DNA of 59,762 bases from Photorhabdus australis DSM 17609. Lineage in GTDB: Bacteria > Pseudomonadota > Gammaproteobacteria > Enterobacterales > Enterobacteriaceae. Where the stretch lies: the NCBI RefSeq assembly GCF_000711895.1, contig NZ_JONO01000034.1:1-59762 (forward strand). The letters run 5' to 3'. The translations under genes and the position numbers were made by a program. A model generated the notes under the pieces. It did no database searches. It had not been told where the DNA came from and saw only the letters and a list, made by a program, of their open reading frames with translations. Shown in pieces: positions 50,148-59,757 of the stretch. The number at the start of each line of letters is the position of its first letter. Position 1 is the stretch's first letter.

Positions 50148-50983
50148 TGTATTACAGGTCTACTTACCGTTTTGTACAAAAGACGGATCGGCAGAATATT
50201 GCGGTACAGCCTGGGAAAAACGTTTTTGTCGCCAGACTATTATTACCACGCGTTTCAGCTTGGGGTCTTAGAATGATTCCGCTGATCCTCACTCCTTTTT
50301 TGTTGGCGGGTTGCGTCAAAAGTCCGGTTAATAATAATTTAACTGCTGCGGTGGTAATACCAGAACAACAGGTGACAGATTACCGTATCGCAGATTGCGA
50401 TTTAATGTGGGATTTAGAGGCTCCACAATCGATTGAGAATGCGCTTTACTGGCTGAAGATGATAGATTGTTCAAATAGCCTGACATCAGCTAAAGCGCGT
50501 AATATTGCGAAACACATTACGCCGGTTACCTGGGATTCAGCTTTCAGGCAGAGTATTTTACTTAACAGTGCCAGGCCGACGTTGGCTGAGCGCCGGAAAA
50601 TGGTTGAAAATCTCAACAAATTCGGACTTAAATTTCCAACCTCATTGCAATCATTATTGCAGTTATGGCGCGAACAACAGGTTCAGCAAATCGCAATTAC
50701 TGAGGAGCGGGCAAGATTCCAGAAATTACAGGTGGATACCGATAACAAAATTGATCGTCTGCGTGAAAGTCGTGCGCGATTGGAATTTGAACTAGAAAAA
50801 ACTTCTCGTAAATTGGAAAATCTGACAGATATTGAACGTCAGCTTTCTTCCCGTAAACAAAATCAGAATAGTGCTAGTTCAAGTAGCTCCAATGAACATA
50901 CTGAAATGCCCGCGGCGCCATCACCTGGCGAAAATAGCATGCCAGGTAACACATCGGAATCGGATAAAGGAGTAGCACAATGA
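50147..50983 (+). CDS. qseG: Outer-membrane lipoprotein QseG
   Basis: A 278-residue lipoprotein if started at the coupled ATG. Lipobox LAGC places the acylated Cys at residue 56, unusually far in; an ATG at 50273 would give a very short 13-residue signal without positive charge, so the true start is unclear. Downstream are DLMWDLEAPQSIENALYWLK, a basic coiled coil (KIDRLRESRARLEFELEKTS) with RKLENLTDIERQLSSRK, and a low-complexity Ser/Pro tail. In E. coli QseG interacts with the kinase GlrK/QseE. Overlaps glrR by 4 bases. Confidence 0.88.
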   Translation: MYYRSTYRFVQKTDRQNIAVQPGKNVFVARLLLPRVSAWGLRMIPLILTPFLLAGCVKSPVNNNLTAAVVIPEQQVTDYRIADCDLMWDLEAPQSIENALYWLKMIDCSNSLTSAKARNIAKHITPVTWDSAFRQSILLNSARPTLAERRKMVENLNKFGLKFPTSLQSLLQLWREQQVQQIAITEERARFQKLQVDTDNKIDRLRESRARLEFELEKTSRKLENLTDIERQLSSRKQNQNSASSSSSNEHTEMPAAPSPGENSMPGNTSESDKGVAQ

Positions 50984-52317
50984 CAGCACGTAAGCCAGCC
51001 CATCTTCTTCTGGTTGATGATGATCCCGGTTTGTTGAAATTATTGGGTATGCGTCTTACCAGCGAAGGCTTTCGTGTCACAACAGCAGAAAGCGGTTATG
51101 AAGCGCTGAGGCTACTCACTAAAGAAAAAACCGATTTAGTGATCAGCGACCTGCGCATGGATGAAATGGATGGTATGGCGCTGTTTGCTGAAATTCAGAA
51201 ACAACAGCCTGGCATGCCGGTTATTATTTTGACAGCCCATGGCTCCATTCCTGACGCAGTTGCAGCAACTCAGCAAGGGGTTTTCAGTTTTCTGACTAAA
51301 CCGGTTGACCGGGATGCACTTTATAAGGCAATTGATGGCGCATTGGCGTTGTCTACGCCTGCGGGGGATGAACAGTGGCGGGAGCAAATAGTTACCCGTA
51401 GCCCGGTTATGTTGCGCTTGTTGGAACAGGCCCGAATGGTTGCCCAATCTGATGTGAGTGTATTGATAAACGGCCAGAGTGGTACCGGGAAGGAAGTATT
51501 AGCTCAGGCAATTCATCGTGCCAGTCCACGAGCAAAAAAGCCGTTTATCGCGATTAATTGCGGCGCTTTACCGGAGCAACTGCTTGAATCTGAACTATTT
51601 GGTCATGCCAAAGGTGCGTTTACCGGTGCGGTCAGTAGCCGTGAAGGGCTATTTCTTGCTGCTCAGGGGGGAACGCTGTTTCTGGATGAAATCGGTGATA
51701 TGCCGTTGGCTTTACAGGTTAAGTTGCTGCGGGTATTGCAGGAACGTAAAGTGCGTCCATTGGGCAGTAACCGTGATTTGAATATTGATGTGCGGATTAT
51801 TTCTGCCACCCATCGCGATTTGCCAAAGGCGATGGCAAAAAATGAATTTCGTGAAGACCTCTATTACCGCTTAAATGTGGTGAATCTGAAAATTCCTGCC
51901 TTGAATGGAAGAGCTGAAGATATTCCTTTACTGGCGAATCATTTGTTACGTGAATCCGCGAAGCGTCATAAACCTTTTGTCCGCAGCTTCTCTGCTGATG
52001 CAATGAAATGTTTAATGTCAGCAGGCTGGCCTGGAAACGTGCGCCAACTTGTTAACGTGATTGAACAATGTGTTGCGTTGACTACTGCACCTGTTATTAG
52101 TGAAGCGTTGGTTACGCAGGCGCTGGAAGGGGAGAATACAGCGTTACCTACTTTTGCAGAAGCCAGAAATCAGTTTGAACTGAATTACTTGCGTAAATTA
52201 CTGCAAATGACCAAAGGTAATGTGACTCATGCAGCGCGTATGGCAGGGCGTAACCGGACTGAATTCTACAAGTTACTGGCGCGTCATGAGTTAGATGCGA
52301 ATGATTTTAAAGAATAA
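50980..52317 (+). CDS. glrR: Response regulator GlrR (QseF), sigma-54 activator
   Basis: A 445-residue NtrC-type regulator. Receiver domain with phospho-acceptor Asp57 (VISDLRMDEMDG), AAA+ domain with Walker A GQSGTGKE near 165, the sigma-54 contact loop GAFTGA, Walker B LFLDEIGDMP, and a C-terminal helix-turn-helix (GNVTHAARMAGRNRTEFYKL). It activates glmY through the three boxes at 48091-48203. Confidence 0.96.
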   Translation: MTARKPAHLLLVDDDPGLLKLLGMRLTSEGFRVTTAESGYEALRLLTKEKTDLVISDLRMDEMDGMALFAEIQKQQPGMPVIILTAHGSIPDAVAATQQGVFSFLTKPVDRDALYKAIDGALALSTPAGDEQWREQIVTRSPVMLRLLEQARMVAQSDVSVLINGQSGTGKEVLAQAIHRASPRAKKPFIAINCGALPEQLLESELFGHAKGAFTGAVSSREGLFLAAQGGTLFLDEIGDMPLALQVKLLRVLQERKVRPLGSNRDLNIDVRIISATHRDLPKAMAKNEFREDLYYRLNVVNLKIPALNGRAEDIPLLANHLLRESAKRHKPFVRSFSADAMKCLMSAGWPGNVRQLVNVIEQCVALTTAPVISEALVTQALEGENTALPTFAEARNQFELNYLRKLLQMTKGNVTHAARMAGRNRTEFYKLLARHELDANDFKE

Positions 52318-52382
52318 CTTTTCCGCTGTTCAGGCAGTTTTTACACTGGTTAAAGATTGATGGCTTGGGAGAGCCAAATTAT

Positions 52383-54005
52383 ATGAGTCGTACTCTTAAT
52401 ATTGCCCTTGCACAGCTTAATTGGATGATTGGTGACATTGAAGGCAACTGTGAACGTATGTTGCAGACAGTGCAGGAACAACAGCAACAAGGTGCTGATT
52501 TAGTTATATTTTCTGAACTGGCACTATCCGGTTATTCTCCAGAAGATCTATTATTTCGTGCTGATTTTCATCAACGTTGCCGTGAGCAACTGGTTCGCTT
52601 ACAGGCAGCCAGTTGCCAAACAGCTATTTTGGTTGGTCATCCCTGGGAACAGGATGGTGAAATTTACAATGCGCTTTCCTTGTTCTGGCAAGGGGAGATC
52701 CTGGCTCGTTATTTTAAACAACGGTTACCAAATTATGGTGTTTTCGATGAAAAACGCTATTTTAAAGCAGGTGATCAAAGCTGTGTTGTACCATTTAAAG
52801 GCTATAATCTTGGTCTGCTGATTTGTGAAGATTTATGGTTTGATGAGCCGATTGATGCTTTGCAACGGGCTGGTGCGGATTTAATTCTTTCTATTAATGC
52901 GTCTCCATATAATCGTGAAAAACCCTATATACGTTATGAACTGATTAGAGAACATTGCCAACGTACAGATTTGCCGATGATTTATCTCAACCAGGTTGGT
53001 GGTCAGGATGAATTAATTTTCGATGGCTGTTCTAAAGTTTTTAATGCAAGTGGTGAAATTACTCATCGGTTGGCTGCATTTAATGAACAAATCCAGCAAT
53101 GCTGCTTTAATGAATTAGATATTGAACCTATGGTTAATCCGGCACCTGAATTACCGCCATTGCAGCAGGTGTACCAAGCCTTAGTACTTTCAGTTCGTGA
53201 TTATGTGCGCAAGAATGGCTTTCAAGGTGTTCTGCTGGGTTTATCTGGGGGAATTGATTCTGGCCTGACGCTGGCCATTGCTGTTGATGCATTGGGTAAA
53301 GAGTCTGTTCAGGCGGTAATGATGCCGTTCCGCTATACATCTGAAATGAGTATAGAAGATGCCAAAGAGCAGGCTGATATGCTGGGTGTTGAGTTTAATG
53401 TTGTGTCGATAGAGCCGATGTTTGATGCATTTATGGCACAATTTGAACCTATGTTTGCTGATGCCGCCAAAGATACCACGGAAGAGAATTTACAGGCGCG
53501 TTGCCGTGCCGTTATTCTGATGGCGATATCTAATAAGCGTCGTCGTCTGGTGCTGACAACCAGTAATAAGAGTGAATCGGCTGTAGGATATTCCACATTA
53601 TATGGTGATATGGCGGGTGGTTTTAATGCACTGAAAGATGTACCGAAAACATTGGTATTTGCATTGGCAAAATATCGTAATACGGTTTCTCCGGCGATAC
53701 CTCAAAGAGTTATTGATCGTCCACCATCAGCAGAATTGGCGCCTGGACAACTTGATCAGGACAGTTTACCTCCCTACGACGTGCTGGATGCTATTCTGGA
53801 AGGGTATGTGGAACAGGATAAATCGGTAGATGAGCTGGTGGACGCTGGTTTTGATGAAGAAGTGGTACGCAAAGTTATTCGCCTGGTTGATATTAACGAA
53901 TATAAACGTCGTCAGGCTCCGGTTGGCCCGCGTATTACTCCCCGTAATTTTGGAAAAGACAGACGCTACCCGATTACCTCTGGTTTCGGTCGTAAGAATT
54001 GGTAA
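52383..54005 (+). CDS. nadE: Glutamine-dependent NAD+ synthetase
   Basis: A 540-residue two-domain enzyme. The N-terminal nitrilase-type glutaminase (about 1-255) has FSELALSGYSPEDLLFRADF with catalytic Glu, FKQRLPNYGVFDEKRYF with Lys, and LGLLICEDLWFDEP with Cys. The C-terminal synthetase has the PP-loop LLGLSGGIDSGLTLAIAVDA near 288. ATG 52383 is preferred over the in-frame 52365 start. E. coli NadE lacks the amidase domain, so this is the two-domain type. It completes the nadB pathway. Confidence 0.93.
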   Translation: MSRTLNIALAQLNWMIGDIEGNCERMLQTVQEQQQQGADLVIFSELALSGYSPEDLLFRADFHQRCREQLVRLQAASCQTAILVGHPWEQDGEIYNALSLFWQGEILARYFKQRLPNYGVFDEKRYFKAGDQSCVVPFKGYNLGLLICEDLWFDEPIDALQRAGADLILSINASPYNREKPYIRYELIREHCQRTDLPMIYLNQVGGQDELIFDGCSKVFNASGEITHRLAAFNEQIQQCCFNELDIEPMVNPAPELPPLQQVYQALVLSVRDYVRKNGFQGVLLGLSGGIDSGLTLAIAVDALGKESVQAVMMPFRYTSEMSIEDAKEQADMLGVEFNVVSIEPMFDAFMAQFEPMFADAAKDTTEENLQARCRAVILMAISNKRRRLVLTTSNKSESAVGYSTLYGDMAGGFNALKDVPKTLVFALAKYRNTVSPAIPQRVIDRPPSAELAPGQLDQDSLPPYDVLDAILEGYVEQDKSVDELVDAGFDEEVVRKVIRLVDINEYKRRQAPVGPRITPRNFGKDRRYPITSGFGRKNW

Positions 54006-54359
<354 letters not shown>

Positions 54360-54375
54360 TATCATTTAAATTTTG

Positions 54376-54408
54376 AGGGTGGTAATAGTCAAATCAAAGT
54401 ACCATCCT
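54376..54408 (+). terminator. Possible glnB terminator
   Basis: AGGGTGGTA / TACCATCCT (9 bp, one G-U) with a 15-base loop; weak T run. Confidence 0.5.
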
Positions 54409-54904
54409 TAAATATAAAAATTAGGATTTTCGTAGATAGCCACTACTTTTGAACTGTATCTGGCTGATTAAGTTACGTGTTGAAGTAAAATAAGATATTT
54501 TTATATAAAACCAAGATGTTGGCTGATATGAAAATATTGAAAAATGTAGTAAAAAAACTTGCTAGTATAATAGTGAGAATAGGCTAATATATTCATTAAT
54601 TATGATGTGTTATATGATTAACCAAATAATAACTTATAATTATCATTATATAAATTAATTAAAATCTAGTTACACCCGATTTCAATAAAGAAATTTATTT
54701 TCTTAATAATCGAATATGATAATTGATGTGTAATATTATTTTTACAATTTCTAAATTTGTTTTAAATCAATTGCTAATCTTTAACTTCATTATTTTTAAT
54801 CTGAATTTATTGCAAGAATGTGATGTCATATTTAGAAATTAAATTAAAATTGCATTGTTGCATAGTATCTCTCTTTCTAACTAAAGAGAGAAACTTAAGA
54901 GTCT
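54409..54904. other. AT-rich intergenic region after glnB
   Basis: Nearly 500 bases of very AT-rich sequence with no supported gene. Marks the change from core to accessory DNA. Confidence 0.45.
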
Positions 54905-55032
54905 TATACCCAATAGATTTCAAGATGCATCGCGGCGGCAAGGGAGCGAATCCCCGGGAGCATAGATAACTATGTGACCGGGGTGAGTGAGTGCAGCCAA
55001 CAAAGAAGCAACTTGAAAGATAACAGGTATAT
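54905..55032 (+). repeat. ERIC element, copy 4
   Basis: About 128 bp from TATACCCAATAGATTTC to AACAGGTATATA with an intact core (GGAGCGAATCCCCGGGAGC, ACCGGGGTGAGTG). Same orientation as copy 2. Confidence 0.93.
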
Positions 55033-55107
55033 AGCTAGTTGAATTTGTTATCTTCTTTTAGGCTGATTCAGTAGTACCTGTAAACTTGACTTTATAATGA
55101 GGTACAT

Positions 55108-56169
55108 ATGACAGATTTTCATAGTTTTAACTCGCATTTATTTCAAGTCATGGATTGGCATTTTTCTCCTGAAACGGGAACGCCATTTTGGCTTGAGAAA
55201 TGTAAAACATTAGATTTTGATCCATTGCAAGATGTCCGCACTTTCTCTGATTTAATGTTATTTCCAGATATTGCTGATGAACTCCGGGATATTCCTGTTG
55301 AAAGTTTGGTACCTCGAGGTTTGAGGGGAGCTGTGATTGCAGGCATATTTGAAAGTGGTGGTACGACGGGGCGGCCTAAGCGGGTTGTTGTATTTGAAGA
55401 ATGGTTAGAGCAATTTGTGGCTTGGCGTTTGAATGATATACAAATCATTAATAAGGGGGCCGCAAAGAATACGCTCGCATTGGTTCCTTCCGGGCCTCAT
55501 GTTATAGGGACAATAAACCGTCTTCGGGCTCGTTTCAGTGGAGGATATTTTTTCACCATAGATTTGGATTCACGTTGGGTCAAGAAGATGATTCAGCAAG
55601 GTGATGCTTCTGGGGTAGATGCTTATTGTGAGCATATTATTGATCAGGCTGAAGATATTATTAATACGCAACATATTAGTTACCTGATTGTTACTCCACC
55701 ACTTTTAGAACGAATGGTAAGAAGAGCGGCTTTGGTGAGTCATTTGAATAAGACTTTGGATCTTATTGTTTGGGGTGGAACGCATATGGACCCGGATACA
55801 CTAGCATTTTTACAATCTTCTGTTTTTCCTGATGTCAAAATAACAGCCAGTTACGGTAGTACGATGATACTTGGCGAGTCCAAATCAAGAAATGGTCAGG
55901 ATTTTGAAGGTTCACCTATCTTTGATAGTTTTGCGCCTAATGTTCTTTTTGACGTTATTGATCCGTTAACGCAAAAACCGGTTCCTTTTGGCGAGCGAGG
56001 TCGGGTTGTCATGAGCTGTCTCAGTAAATTTGCTTTATTTCCTAATATATTGGAACGTGATACCGCTGTGCGACTTCCAAGAATAGATAATTACCCAGGG
56101 GCTTCAGTTGCTTTGGTACGTTCTATGGAGGAGATTTCTGGTCAGGCAGTGATAGAAGAAGTTAATTAA
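55108..56169 (+). CDS. Adenylate-forming (AMP-binding) ligase, C-terminally short
   Basis: A 353-residue member of the ANL superfamily, close in style to phenylacetate-CoA ligases. P-loop A3 motif FESGGTTGRPK at 81-91, A5 ASYGSTMILGE, and an A7-like LERDTAVRLPR where the usual (Y/W)RTGD is replaced. The mobile C-terminal domain with the A10 lysine is absent, so it may adenylate without full thioesterification, or need a partner. The ATG follows GAGGTAC. The stop overlaps a 52-codon ORF (TAATG). The lack of neighbours with known biosynthetic roles leaves the substrate open. Confidence 0.68.
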   Translation: MTDFHSFNSHLFQVMDWHFSPETGTPFWLEKCKTLDFDPLQDVRTFSDLMLFPDIADELRDIPVESLVPRGLRGAVIAGIFESGGTTGRPKRVVVFEEWLEQFVAWRLNDIQIINKGAAKNTLALVPSGPHVIGTINRLRARFSGGYFFTIDLDSRWVKKMIQQGDASGVDAYCEHIIDQAEDIINTQHISYLIVTPPLLERMVRRAALVSHLNKTLDLIVWGGTHMDPDTLAFLQSSVFPDVKITASYGSTMILGESKSRNGQDFEGSPIFDSFAPNVLFDVIDPLTQKPVPFGERGRVVMSCLSKFALFPNILERDTAVRLPRIDNYPGASVALVRSMEEISGQAVIEEVN

Positions 56170-56327
56170 TGCTAATCGATAGTGTAAAGCCTGACGCAAA
56201 AACAGCAATGGAGAACAAATTGCAACAGGTGGAGGCTCTCGCACTGGGAGAGCCCTATGTTACACGTCGGCGTGCGGCGGTTACTGACGTTTTAAATGAA
56301 GTTGTTCGGAAGATGAGAATTGCTTAA
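56169..56327 (+). CDS. Small protein coupled to the ligase, unrecognised
   Basis: A 52-codon ORF, MLIDSVKPDAKTAMENKLQQ ... EPYVTRRRAAVTDVLNEVVR ... MRIA, whose ATG shares bases with the ligase stop. Basic and helical, no signal or membrane segment. It could be a subunit or carrier of the ligase, or the start of a longer gene cut by the insertion-sequence remnant that follows. No Ser-based carrier-protein motif (DSL) is seen. No family recognised. Confidence 0.5.
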   Translation: MLIDSVKPDAKTAMENKLQQVEALALGEPYVTRRRAAVTDVLNEVVRKMRIA

Positions 56328-56349
56328 GAAGGGAACTAAGTACCTGAGG

Positions 56350-56666
56350 CACGGGCAAAATTTTTGCTAAATAAAACAAAATCGTGGAGACCCTCAGGTC
56401 CATCTAATTTAGAGGAACTTTACTATTGCGTCGATGACTTTTGCCAAAAATTTATTCCTCTCTGGCATCAACAGTTAATTGAAAATGGCTTGTTCAAACG
56501 TCACCGCGAAGCTTCCTTTTCTCTCAGTGAAGTGATGAGGCTCCTCATTTTATTCCACATGAGCCATTGTCGTGACTTTAAAACGTTTTATATTCAGCAT
56601 GTCAAACACTATCTTAAGGACGATTTTCCCAGGCTGGTCAGCGACTCCTGGATTGTAGTGGTCTAA
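56350..56666 (+). pseudogene. IS982-family transposase remnant
   Basis: An open frame from 56364 reads NLEELYYCVDDFCQKFIPLW, HQQLIENGLFKRHREASFSL, SEVMRLLILFHMSHCRDFKT and ends in FPRLVS, the N-terminal 90 residues of IS982-type transposases. After FPRLVS the sequence changes to unrelated DSWIVVV and stops at a palindrome, so the catalytic DDE part is gone. Confidence 0.72.
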
Positions 56667-56683
56667 ATTAGTGGACCACTACA
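56654..56683. repeat. Palindrome TGTAGTGGTC ... GACCACTACA
   Basis: Perfect 10-base inverted arms around a 10-base centre (TAAATTAGTG), exactly where the transposase remnant breaks off. It looks like two insertion-sequence ends left side by side or a very small non-autonomous element. Confidence 0.5.
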
Positions 56684-56887
56684 GTGATGGTCAACTATTA
56701 CATAGCCAAAAGCAAAGCCCGTCTGAAAGTTGCAAAATCCCACTTTGGTGCCAATGTTGCATCTCATCATATTTTCTTATGATTTAATTGTCTGATTGAT
56801 TAAAAAACAGTATGATTGCTTTTTTTGTAATCATTTCTTTTGGGGCATATTGCGGGTTGATAACTTAATTATAGGTAACAATTGCTT
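56684..56887. other. Region between IS remnant and vgrG
   Basis: No gene supported. 56700-56780 may be further transposon debris; the stretch just before vgrG (AT-rich with TTTTTT at 56820) presumably carries its promoter. Confidence 0.35.
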
Positions 56888-58924
56888 ATGGCTAATGATT
56901 TTGATGTGGAACGAACCGGATTGGTTTTTACTCTCACGGTCGGTAATCTCCCCGTGAAAACTTTTGCTGTGGTTGAATTTACACTGAATGAAGCGCTGTC
57001 AACATTATTCAGTTTGCAAGCCACATTAACCTGCGCCAATCCAGACATTGATTTTGCGGATGTTCTGGATAAATACGCCACATTGACCGTTTATCGCAAT
57101 GGGCAGCCTGAGCGTTATATCACAGGAGTTGTGACGCATTTTGTGCAGGAAACAACTGGCCGTTATCGTAGTCGCTACTGCCTGACACTTCATCCTTCCT
57201 TGTGGCGTGCCGGATTACGGGTTAACTCTCGTATTTTTCAGAATCAATCGGTCACCGATATTATTGAAAGACTGTTGAAAGAAAATGGCGTTCGCCACTT
57301 CTCTTGTCTACTGCGTTATGAGCATCCAGAACGGGAGTTCTGCGTTCAATACGATGAGAGTGATTTGGCTTTTTTACAGCGTCTGTCAGCTGATGAAGGG
57401 ATCTTTTACTACTATTACTTTGATCAAAGTAAGGACGAGCCGACAATTATTTTTGTCGACTCTTATACCCAGAATGGCGTTCTTTCACTGCCCTACAACC
57501 CTGAATTCGATGCTACAGGCAGTCAGTGTTGCATCAGCCAATTTCGTTGGGGAGAAAAGGTAGGAATTGCTGAAGTTTCGGTGAAAGACTACACATTTAA
57601 AAATCCCCGATGGCCTGCTGATTTTCAATTCCATGAGACCCAAAGGGACATCAGCAATCAGCGTTCGGATTTACGTAGTTACTATCACTATGATTTTCCC
57701 GGACGTTATAAAGATGAAAATGGGCAGCGGATAAGTCAGTATCGGTTGGAGGCGTTGCGTAATGATGCTTTGCTCGGTAGTGGGCAAAGTGACAGTTTTG
57801 CTCTTTTACCGGGCATGTGGTTTACGCTTACCGATCATCCGAAAGAAAAATTTAATGCCTCGTGGCAAATAATCCAAATTACTCACCATGGCCAGCAGCC
57901 TCAAGCGGATGAATCTCGTTTTGGTAGCAAAGGGACGATTTTGACGAATAATTTTACCTTTGGTAGCCCCAACCGGGTATGGCGTCCCTTACCTTACCCC
58001 AAGCCACGTATTGATGGCCTGCAAATTGCCACGGTGGTGGGTCCGGAAGGGGAAGAGATATTTTGTGATGAATATGGGCGGGTGAGGGTGCAATTTGCCT
58101 GGGATCGGTATGGCAAGCTTAATGATCAAAGTTCTTGCTGGATAAGAGTTAGTCAGGCTTGGGCTGGACATGGTTGGGGAATGATTACCATCCCGCGTGT
58201 AGGTCAGGAAGTCCTGGTCGATTTTCTGCATGGCGATCCTGACCAGCCGATTATTACTGGACGAACCTACCATGCTTGTAATATCCCACCGAACCGTTTA
58301 CCGATGGCAAAAACGCAGATGTCAATCCGATCAAAAACCCATAAAGGGGAAGGATTTAATGAACTGCGTTTTGACGATGATAAAGGCGGTGAGGAAATCT
58401 ATATTCATGCTCAGAAGGACATGAAAACTGAGATTTTAAACGATGAAATGGTCAATGTTGAACATAACCGGACTCATCATGTTAAACACGATGCTCACTT
58501 ACGTGTTGATAATGAATATCGTGTTCTGGCGAAACAGGATATTTCCATTTCAACCGGGCAAAAGCTCCATATCAAAGCTGACGATGCGTTGTTGGTACAG
58601 AGTGGCAATGAAATTCATCTCAGTTCTGGGGCAAAGATAGTCATTGATGTCGGAAGTGAGCTTACCTTACAGGCAGCAGGGCATTTTATTAAAATTGATG
58701 CCAGTGGTATCAGCAGTAGTGCTGGGATTAGTTTTGCCAGTGGAGCGCCAGGTACAGGTTCGGGTTGGGGAGGGAAACAGCCAGATATGCTGGATAAACT
58801 GAAACAGGTCAGTGCTGAAATGCCAATTGCTGTTGCTCAAGAACCACTCAAAGAAATTTGTCTCAGTTGTTTGATGAAGGCAGAACGTGAAGAAGCAATA
58901 ACCGTTATTCGGGGGCAGTCATGA
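56888..58924 (+). CDS. vgrG: Type VI secretion spike protein VgrG
   Basis: A 678-residue VgrG. ATG 56888 (MANDFDVERTGLVFTLTVGN) is preferred over the in-frame TTG at 56882. A gp27-like domain spans about 1-380 (RYRSRYCLTLHPSLWRAGLR, CVQYDESDLAFLQRLSADEG); a gp5-like OB fold has GRVRVQFAWDRYGK, SCWIRVSQAWAGHGWGMITI and PRVGQEVLVDFLHGDPDQPI; the repeat needle follows to about 610 and a 60-residue tail with CLSCLMKAE. The tail carries no enzyme domain I recognise, so cargo must come from separate genes. The stop overlaps the adaptor start (ATGA). Confidence 0.94.
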   Translation: MANDFDVERTGLVFTLTVGNLPVKTFAVVEFTLNEALSTLFSLQATLTCANPDIDFADVLDKYATLTVYRNGQPERYITGVVTHFVQETTGRYRSRYCLTLHPSLWRAGLRVNSRIFQNQSVTDIIERLLKENGVRHFSCLLRYEHPEREFCVQYDESDLAFLQRLSADEGIFYYYYFDQSKDEPTIIFVDSYTQNGVLSLPYNPEFDATGSQCCISQFRWGEKVGIAEVSVKDYTFKNPRWPADFQFHETQRDISNQRSDLRSYYHYDFPGRYKDENGQRISQYRLEALRNDALLGSGQSDSFALLPGMWFTLTDHPKEKFNASWQIIQITHHGQQPQADESRFGSKGTILTNNFTFGSPNRVWRPLPYPKPRIDGLQIATVVGPEGEEIFCDEYGRVRVQFAWDRYGKLNDQSSCWIRVSQAWAGHGWGMITIPRVGQEVLVDFLHGDPDQPIITGRTYHACNIPPNRLPMAKTQMSIRSKTHKGEGFNELRFDDDKGGEEIYIHAQKDMKTEILNDEMVNVEHNRTHHVKHDAHLRVDNEYRVLAKQDISISTGQKLHIKADDALLVQSGNEIHLSSGAKIVIDVGSELTLQAAGHFIKIDASGISSSAGISFASGAPGTGSGWGGKQPDMLDKLKQVSAEMPIAVAQEPLKEICLSCLMKAEREEAITVIRGQS

Positions 58925-59418
58925 CATCTGAATTAAGCGAAAAACTGACTAATTATCAGAAAGAACATCCCGGCGTTCGGCTTTATGCGCTGGTGAATGG
59001 TTTGCAATATGAGCGCTGTTTTGGTGAGGAAATTAACTATATCGCGGGTGTCAACAACCCACTGTTCCGGCACTATCCAGATTCAAAAATTGCATTTGCA
59101 GGCCCGTGGCTGTTTGATATGGAATACGCTCATCAGTGGCAAGATAGATTGTCAATACTTGAAGAAACGTCTCCGGCAGTATCATGGCTGTTAACCTCTC
59201 TGTCATTAGATAAACTGACTCGCCATCTTGTGCCATATTTAAATATTCAGCTGTCGGCAAAACAGACGGCACTGCTACGTTTTTATGATCTCCGTATTTT
59301 GCATCGCATTCGTGACATTTTTAGCCATGAGCAACTGTCTGCATTTATGCAGGGTATTAACGTATGGGTTTATCAACACAATGCTACTTACTATTCAGTA
59401 TCAGGAGCTCCATTATGA
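58921..59418 (+). CDS. DUF4123 adaptor protein (Tap/TEC type)
   Basis: A 165-residue protein typical of DUF4123: N-terminal VRLYALVNGLQYERCF, central IAFAGPWLFDMEYAHQWQDR, and RFYDLRILHRIRDIFSHEQL. Such adaptors load an effector encoded downstream onto the upstream VgrG. Overlaps both vgrG and the next gene by ATGA, so all three are coupled. Confidence 0.85.
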   Translation: MTSELSEKLTNYQKEHPGVRLYALVNGLQYERCFGEEINYIAGVNNPLFRHYPDSKIAFAGPWLFDMEYAHQWQDRLSILEETSPAVSWLLTSLSLDKLTRHLVPYLNIQLSAKQTALLRFYDLRILHRIRDIFSHEQLSAFMQGINVWVYQHNATYYSVSGAPL

Positions 59419-59756
59419 TTAAATTGACCCAGGAACAACTTGATATCATTACCAAATTAGAAAAGCAGACCGTTATTGATCGTATAAAAGCCGAGCTTCT
59501 AGCCAAACACGCTGAATTAATTCCTTCTCCGTCTTCGCTGAATGAACGGCTAATAGCTGCTTATGACTATTTACTGACATTAAACTTTCAGGATAACTAC
59601 TTAATTCAATCCTATTTATCTCTGGTCGCGTTTAATCCTGATTTTCAGCATGCCTCACCAATCAAGTCTGCTTTGGAATCCCCTGGTCAGAAACCCGAAC
59701 AGCAGTTTAAAGATATTCTTTGTATTGCAAAAAATAAGATAAACAGGAGACGTTAA
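59415..59756 (+). CDS. Small protein of the vgrG operon, hypothetical
   Basis: A 113-residue protein started at ATG 59415, which overlaps the adaptor stop; the frame extends further upstream inside the adaptor gene. Helical, no signal peptide (MIKLTQEQLDIITKLEKQTV, IAAYDYLLTLNFQDNYLIQS). I do not recognise the family. Position between adaptor and the next gene suggests a chaperone or second adaptor for the effector. Confidence 0.65.
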   Translation: MIKLTQEQLDIITKLEKQTVIDRIKAELLAKHAELIPSPSSLNERLIAAYDYLLTLNFQDNYLIQSYLSLVAFNPDFQHASPIKSALESPGQKPEQQFKDILCIAKNKINRRR

Positions 59757-59757
59757 T

